A DNA stretch of 17,173 bases from Terriglobales bacterium (lineage in GTDB: Bacteria > Acidobacteriota > Terriglobia > Terriglobales > Acidobacteriaceae), in the NCBI GenBank assembly GCA_030043575.1, contig JASHXK010000039.1, positions 1-17,173 on the forward strand. Reading direction: 5' to 3'. Below the pieces are notes generated by a model, which saw only the letters and a program-made list of their open reading frames with translations, made no database searches and had not been told where the DNA came from. Positions within the stretch are counted from its first letter, which is position 1. The number at the start of each line of letters is the position of its first letter. A program made the translations under genes and the position numbers. Shown here piece by piece: positions 13,476 through 17,173 of this stretch.

Positions 13476-15713
13476 ATGGCGACTTTGCGCCAGCAGATCG
13501 CGACTAATGTTCTCACGGTTACCCGCTACCGCGATCTTCTGCGCAAGATCCGCTCCTATCGGTCCAGCGACGATCTGTCGCTGGTGAAAAAGGCCTACGA
13601 CTTTTCCCTCGAACATCACAAAGGCAGTGAGCGAGAATCCGGTGAGCCCTATCTGGCGCATCCCCTGCAGGTAGCGACGATTCTGGCGGAGATGCGTCTG
13701 GACACTACGGCCATTGCTGCCGGCCTGCTTCACGACGTGGTGGAAGACACGACGGTAACCGTCGACGAGATCAAAACTGAATTTGGCGAGCAGGTCGCCC
13801 ACATCGTCGAAGGCGTCACCAAGATCAGCAAAATTGATTTCGCGTCCTCGGAGGACGCGCAGGCTGAAAACGTGCGCAAAATGGTGCTGGCCATGATGGA
13901 TGACATCCGCGTGGTGCTCATCAAGCTGGCCGACCGGCTGCACAATATGCGCACGCTGAAGTTTCTCTCGCCCGAGCGGCAGCACAAGATCGCGCGCGAG
14001 ACGCTGGATATTTACGCGCCCATCGCGCATCGCCTGGGCATGAACAAAGTGCGCGGCGAGCTCGAGGACCTGGCATTTCAGTACGTCGATCCCATCTCCT
14101 ACGACCAGGTGAAGGATGCCATTGAGCTGCGCCGTAAAGAGGGCGAAGCGTTTCTGGCGGAGGTGCAAGGCGTCATTGAGCAGAAGCTGAAGGAGAACAA
14201 GATTCAGGCGCGCGTCGAGGCGCGCATCAAGCGGCTGTACAGCATCTGGCAAAAGCTGCAACGGCAGCGGATCTCCATTGATCAGATCTACGACATGCTG
14301 GCGATGCGCATCATCACGCAATCGGAGACGGATTGCTACGCGGTGCTGGGCATCATTCATAACCAATGGCGCCCGGTGCCGGGACGCATCAAGGACTTCA
14401 TCGCCATTCCGCGCAATAACTTCTACAAGTCGCTGCACACCACAGTCATCTCGGAGAAAGGCCACGCGTTCGAAGTGCAAATTCGCACCGAAGAGATGCA
14501 CAAGATGGCCGAAGAAGGCATCGCGGCGCACTGGAAATACAAGGACGGTCCGGTTTCGGCGCGCGACGAGCAGCGGCTGGCGTGGCTGCGGCAAGTGGTG
14601 GAGTGGCAGCGCGACATCAAGAACTCCAACGAATTTCTGGCGACGCTGAAGATCGATCTCTATCCGGAAGAGGTCTACACCTTCACGCCGAAGGGGAGGA
14701 TTGTGATTCTCCCGCGGGATGCGACGCCGGTCGATTTCGCTTACACCGTGCACACCGAGGTGGGAAACACGTGCGTGGGCGCAAAGGTGAATGGGCGCAT
14801 CGTCGCGCTGCGTTACAAGTTGCGTTCCGGCGACATCGTCGAGATTCTGACGCAGCCGGGGCATCATCCCAGCCGCGACTGGCTGCAGTTCACGAAGTCC
14901 TCGCGCGCGCGCCAGAAAATCAAGCACTGGCTCAACGTTCATCAGCGCGAGCGCGCCGTGGAGATTGGCCGCAAGCTCATCGAAAAGGAAGCGCGAAAAT
15001 ATCGCATCTCGATGAAATCGCTCAGTGACGCTGAGCTACAGCGCGTCTCCAGCGAGAACGGCCTGGCCAAACCGGAAGACCTGCTGGCGGCTGTCGGCTA
15101 CGGAAAATTTTCCGCGCGGAGCATTCTGGCGCGACTGGTTCCTCCGGAAGAGGCACAGTCGTTCTCCGGTCACGCTCCGACGGTTCCACAGACGGAGGAT
15201 GACACCTCCGGCGGTTTCACCAGCGTGGTGCGGCGCGTCTTTGGCGGCGACAATTCGGCTATCAAAGTTAAAGGGCACGACGACCTGATGGTGTATCGCG
15301 CGCGATGTTGCAACCCCATTCGCGGGGAAGAGATCGTCGGTTACGTGACCCGCGGCAAGGGCGTTGCCGTACACTCCAAGTCCTGCTCCAATGTCGATAA
15401 CCTTCTCATCGAGCCTGAACGGCGCATCGCGGTGGAATGGGGACGCGATGCCGCTTCGCCGGCCTGGCAAGCCGGATATCCCGTCAAGCTGGCGGTTCAC
15501 TGCGACAATCGTCCCGGCATGCTGAAGCAGATCGCTACCGTCATCAGCGACGCCGAAACCAACATCCGCAACATCGAAGCCAAGACGGAAGAGGAATCTG
15601 CCACGGTAGAGATCGTCGCCGACATCGCCGATCTCAAGCACCTTGAGCGCATCGTCACCGGCGTACGCAAGATACCTGGCGTAAGAGATGTGCAGCGGTT
15701 GCAGAAGCTGTAG
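13476..15713 (+). CDS. rel: Bifunctional (p)ppGpp synthetase/hydrolase, Rel/SpoT family
   Basis: The 745-residue protein makes and degrades the stringent-response alarmone (p)ppGpp. The HD hydrolase domain looks intact: His62, His86-Asp87 in LLHDVVEDT, Glu90-Asp91 and Asp153 in LADRLHNM. The synthetase domain has RIKD (304-307), the RXKD form typical of bifunctional enzymes, Tyr317 in NNFYKSLHT, and EVQIRTEEMH (333-342). Then come a TGS domain (about 396-458), a helical and linker region with a flexible part near 560-590, a Cys-Cys element (RCCNP, 610-614) and an ACT domain (about 668-740), so ribosome sensing is likely. The start is ATG 13476; no better start exists before the conserved N-terminal sequence. 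The gene has no same-strand neighbour close by. Confidence 0.97.
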   Translation: MATLRQQIATNVLTVTRYRDLLRKIRSYRSSDDLSLVKKAYDFSLEHHKGSERESGEPYLAHPLQVATILAEMRLDTTAIAAGLLHDVVEDTTVTVDEIKTEFGEQVAHIVEGVTKISKIDFASSEDAQAENVRKMVLAMMDDIRVVLIKLADRLHNMRTLKFLSPERQHKIARETLDIYAPIAHRLGMNKVRGELEDLAFQYVDPISYDQVKDAIELRRKEGEAFLAEVQGVIEQKLKENKIQARVEARIKRLYSIWQKLQRQRISIDQIYDMLAMRIITQSETDCYAVLGIIHNQWRPVPGRIKDFIAIPRNNFYKSLHTTVISEKGHAFEVQIRTEEMHKMAEEGIAAHWKYKDGPVSARDEQRLAWLRQVVEWQRDIKNSNEFLATLKIDLYPEEVYTFTPKGRIVILPRDATPVDFAYTVHTEVGNTCVGAKVNGRIVALRYKLRSGDIVEILTQPGHHPSRDWLQFTKSSRARQKIKHWLNVHQRERAVEIGRKLIEKEARKYRISMKSLSDAELQRVSSENGLAKPEDLLAAVGYGKFSARSILARLVPPEEAQSFSGHAPTVPQTEDDTSGGFTSVVRRVFGGDNSAIKVKGHDDLMVYRARCCNPIRGEEIVGYVTRGKGVAVHSKSCSNVDNLLIEPERRIAVEWGRDAASPAWQAGYPVKLAVHCDNRPGMLKQIATVISDAETNIRNIEAKTEEESATVEIVADIADLKHLERIVTGVRKIPGVRDVQRLQKL

Positions 15714-15841
15714 GGAGCTGCCGGCTCACACTCGGTCTGGATTAATCCTCGCATTCAAAAGCTCGCCAGCGTTCCTCGGCATCGAGAGATCAAAGAAGGA
15801 CCCGTACGATCCATCTGCAAACAACTGGAGATTCCACAGCT

Positions 15842-16573
15842 TTACTTCGCTGGATTGGAGCTCAGCTTCTTCCACACCAAGTCCCAGCTTTCACGGCGGT
15901 CGACAAAGCCGACGATCTTTCCTTTAGCGTCGCGCCGAAAGATCTTGCGGATGCGCGGCTGTCCGGGAACGAAGAGCACGTCGCGCACTTCAACCTCCAG
16001 CGGCTTCATGGAGCCTCCCGGACGCCCGCCCATCAGCTGTTGACCATCCGACTTGATGACATACGTTAGATCGGGCGCGGCAGAATAGCGGCCGATGTAT
16101 TCCTCCAGTTCCTTGGCGGGAAGCTTGACCGCCGGCGGATCCTTCGGAACGGCGTAGACGTGTACGAGATATAGCTTCCAATCGCCATCGTCGCGGCGCC
16201 AGGTCTCGGTGGTGAGGTAACGCGCCAGGAGCGTCTGGCCGTGAAAGATCTCCTGCTCGTCGTCGGTGTGGATGACGGTCGCCAGGTCGCCGGCGATGTG
16301 AGCTTCGTAATAGGTAATGTGCAGGATGCCGGAGGCGCCTGGCGGCAGCGGCTGCAGCTGTTTGAGGAAGTCGGCACGGTTCATGATGACACCGTTCTCG
16401 TCGACGTAGACCGCGTCGCTGGCGAGCGCATCTTCCCACACCTTGCGGTCGCCGAGCGCGATCGCGTCGAGCAGGGCCTGATCCTTGGCGCGCAGGAGCG
16501 CCGTGGTCTCGGCGGTGGTAGGGGCTGAAGCTTGCAACGCTAACGCGAGGACAATCGAGAACAATAGCGGCAT
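15842..16573 (-). CDS. Secreted DUF4440/SnoaL-like protein with a DUF3471-like C-terminal domain
   Basis: The 243-residue protein has a short signal peptide (about 1-17, ending QASA). A cone-shaped NTF2/SnoaL-like domain of the DUF4440 type follows (about 22-140), with LLRAKDQALLDAI and VYVDENGVIMNRADFL and a TTETWRRDDGDWKL strand, then a beta-rich part (about 152-230) beginning LEEYIGRYSAAPDLTYVIKSDG that resembles DUF3471, which is often found next to beta-lactamase-type domains. Such proteins are periplasmic and their substrates are generally unknown. The start is ATG 16571-16573. No Shine-Dalgarno sequence precedes it; TAAAAT lies six bases upstream (16580-16585). The gene is convergent with rel. 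Confidence 0.82.
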   Translation of the reverse strand: MPLLFSIVLALALQASAPTTAETTALLRAKDQALLDAIALGDRKVWEDALASDAVYVDENGVIMNRADFLKQLQPLPPGASGILHITYYEAHIAGDLATVIHTDDEQEIFHGQTLLARYLTTETWRRDDGDWKLYLVHVYAVPKDPPAVKLPAKELEEYIGRYSAAPDLTYVIKSDGQQLMGGRPGGSMKPLEVEVRDVLFVPGQPRIRKIFRRDAKGKIVGFVDRRESWDLVWKKLSSNPAK

Positions 16574-16579
16574 GCGCCG

Positions 16580-16585
16580 ATTTTA
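16580..16585 (-). promoter_or_regulatory. Candidate -10 box (TAAAAT) just upstream of the DUF4440 gene
   Basis: TAAAAT on the minus strand (5 of 6 to TATAAT) ends six bases before the ATG at 16573, so the mRNA could start at or next to the start codon. No -35 box is seen at the normal distance, and the call is weaker than the one for rel. Confidence 0.35.
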
Positions 16586-16691
16586 GTCAGGATATGGCAG
16601 AGCCGCCATGGAGGCGGCGACACCCAATCCCGCCTATGGAGCTTTGCGTCACATTGCGGGCGTTCGCCGGGGAATTCACCTGACATCTAAG

Positions 16692-16827
16692 TCAAATTGT
16701 GGCCCAATGCGTCGCTGCAGCATGCCGCGATGCCGCAACAAACGGCAGCCAATCACGCGGGCCGGAAAATTGCATTTCTCTGAAAGCCGTGCTGGGTGAG
16801 CTTTTTGCCTGATTTCCCACAATTTGA
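16692..16827. repeat. 11-bp inverted repeat pair spanning 136 bases
   Basis: TCAAATTGTGG (16692-16702) has its exact reverse complement at 16817-16827. The arms do not extend further. The spacing is too wide for a simple hairpin but possible for a folded RNA or for the ends of a tiny non-autonomous element; no flanking target duplication was seen. Confidence 0.5.
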
Positions 16828-17040
16828 TGGCGCCGGAAATTTGCAGTTGAGCCATGCCCGCGGCGTATTAACACTGCGGAAATGTTGGATGAATCTGCAG
16901 ACGGCAAATCGGGCGCAACCGGATTGCACAAAATCCTGGCATGGGCCTGTGGACGAGCTGCACTCGGTTGAAAACAAATGGGATAGAGCCGCGATAATTT
17001 CGTTGACTTTGAAAATAGGAGGAGTAAAAACACACTCGTT

Positions 17041-17108
17041 CCTTGACAGTTTTCAAGGCTCTGGCAGTGAAGCAGCGAGCTTTCTTCAGCGCGTAAGCGA
17101 GGAAGAAA
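17041..17108. repeat. Two adjacent stem-loops at the right edge
   Basis: CCTTGA/TCAAGG (17041-17046 and 17053-17058, 6-base loop) and TTTCTTC/GAAGAAA (17081-17087 and 17102-17108, 14-base loop). Both stems are short; chance occurrence is possible. They follow the promoter-like pair at 16968-16998. Confidence 0.4.
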
Positions 17109-17173
17109 CCGGCTAGCCCGGGATCTGCAGCGAGGCCGAAGACTGGCGCCCATAGCGCAAGACAGAGGTCACA

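Larger units (their letters stand above)
16574..17173. other. 600-base right-edge region without a supportable gene
   Basis: Open frames exist here on both strands (longest about 150 codons on the minus strand) but show no domain, no signal peptide and no ribosome-binding site at their starts. The region holds an 11-bp inverted repeat (16692-16702 and 16817-16827) and an AT-richer stretch near 16970-17040. That stretch has a promoter-like TTGAAA-19-GATAAT pair (16968-16998) and AGGAGGAG (17017-17024) without a nearby start codon. Two hairpins follow (17041-17058, 17081-17108). No tRNA, rRNA, tmRNA or RNase P sequence was recognised. It could be the control region of a gene beyond the edge or hold an unidentified small RNA. 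Confidence 0.55.

Noticed and set aside
13368..14942. Long open frame of 524 codons on the minus strand opposite rel
   Set aside because: It is the antisense shadow of a well-supported Rel gene in GC-rich DNA, is rich in Arg, His, Leu and Asp in a shadow-like pattern, and shows no domain.
16813..16956. DnaA-box-like words (TTTCCCACA at 16813-16821, TGTGGACGA at 16948-16956) suggesting a replication origin
   Set aside because: Both have two mismatches to the consensus, there are only two, and no dnaA, dnaN or AT-rich unwinding region is visible.
16692..17153. Minus-strand open frame of 153 codons at the right edge, with an overlapping plus-strand frame 16796-17116
   Set aside because: Neither has a start signal, domain, signal peptide or protein-like composition; they overlap each other and the stem-loops.
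1..17173. CRISPR array, insertion sequence, integrase, tRNA or rRNA gene
   Set aside because: No regularly spaced repeats, transposase or recombinase motifs, cloverleaf or rRNA wording were found on either strand.

Overview
The window reads as chromosomal DNA of a moderately GC-rich Gram-negative bacterium, most likely an Acidobacteriota (Terriglobia/Koribacter-like). This placement is an inference. It rests on the TonB-dependent receptor with an N-terminal carboxypeptidase-regulatory-like domain, several small secreted proteins of a kind common in that phylum, and intergenic spacers filled with short palindromes and repeat fragments. No marker gene such as 16S rRNA is present to prove it.

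Layout, left to right. 1-129 (-): 5' end of a membrane acyltransferase-like gene (DUF5009/HGSNAT-like), cut by the window edge. 247-2469 (-): a btuB-like outer-membrane receptor, preceded at about 2510-2735 by a clear cobalamin riboswitch with its own promoter. 2808-5679 (-): a tight three-gene unit made of a NatA-like ABC ATPase, a NatB-like permease and a DUF374 acyltransferase. 5680-5945: a gene-free spacer with heptanucleotide repeats and hairpins. 5946-8180 (-): trpG and trpE, the two subunits of anthranilate synthase, separated by 183 bases of repeat debris. 8315-8584 (-): a small two-TM protein with a good terminator behind it. 8881-9255 (+): an A-type Fe-S carrier. 9353-9997 (+): a secreted protein of unknown function, convergent with ada (10001-11185, -). 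11359-11715 (+): a small secreted protein. 11783-13353 (-): a HAD phosphatase and a TIGR01777 epimerase-like protein. 13476-15713 (+): the bifunctional (p)ppGpp synthetase/hydrolase Rel. 15842-16573 (-): a secreted DUF4440-type protein. 16574-17173: no convincing gene.

The genes are mostly housekeeping and do not form one pathway. Functional links that can be supported are B12-regulated corrinoid uptake, TrpE with TrpG, and the ABC exporter with the acyltransferase. I did not find a mobile element, CRISPR array, defence island or biosynthetic cluster, and I do not claim a new system.

The most interesting points are at the level of expression and repeats. The B12 riboswitch promoter overlaps the stop codon of the upstream gene, and the leader appears able to hide the ribosome-binding site. 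The rel start codon lies five bases after a perfect TATAAT, suggesting a leaderless mRNA. The Ada reading frame runs on through a repeat-like sequence, giving it an unusual tail. The spacers carry palindromes and heptad repeats that look like members of dispersed families.
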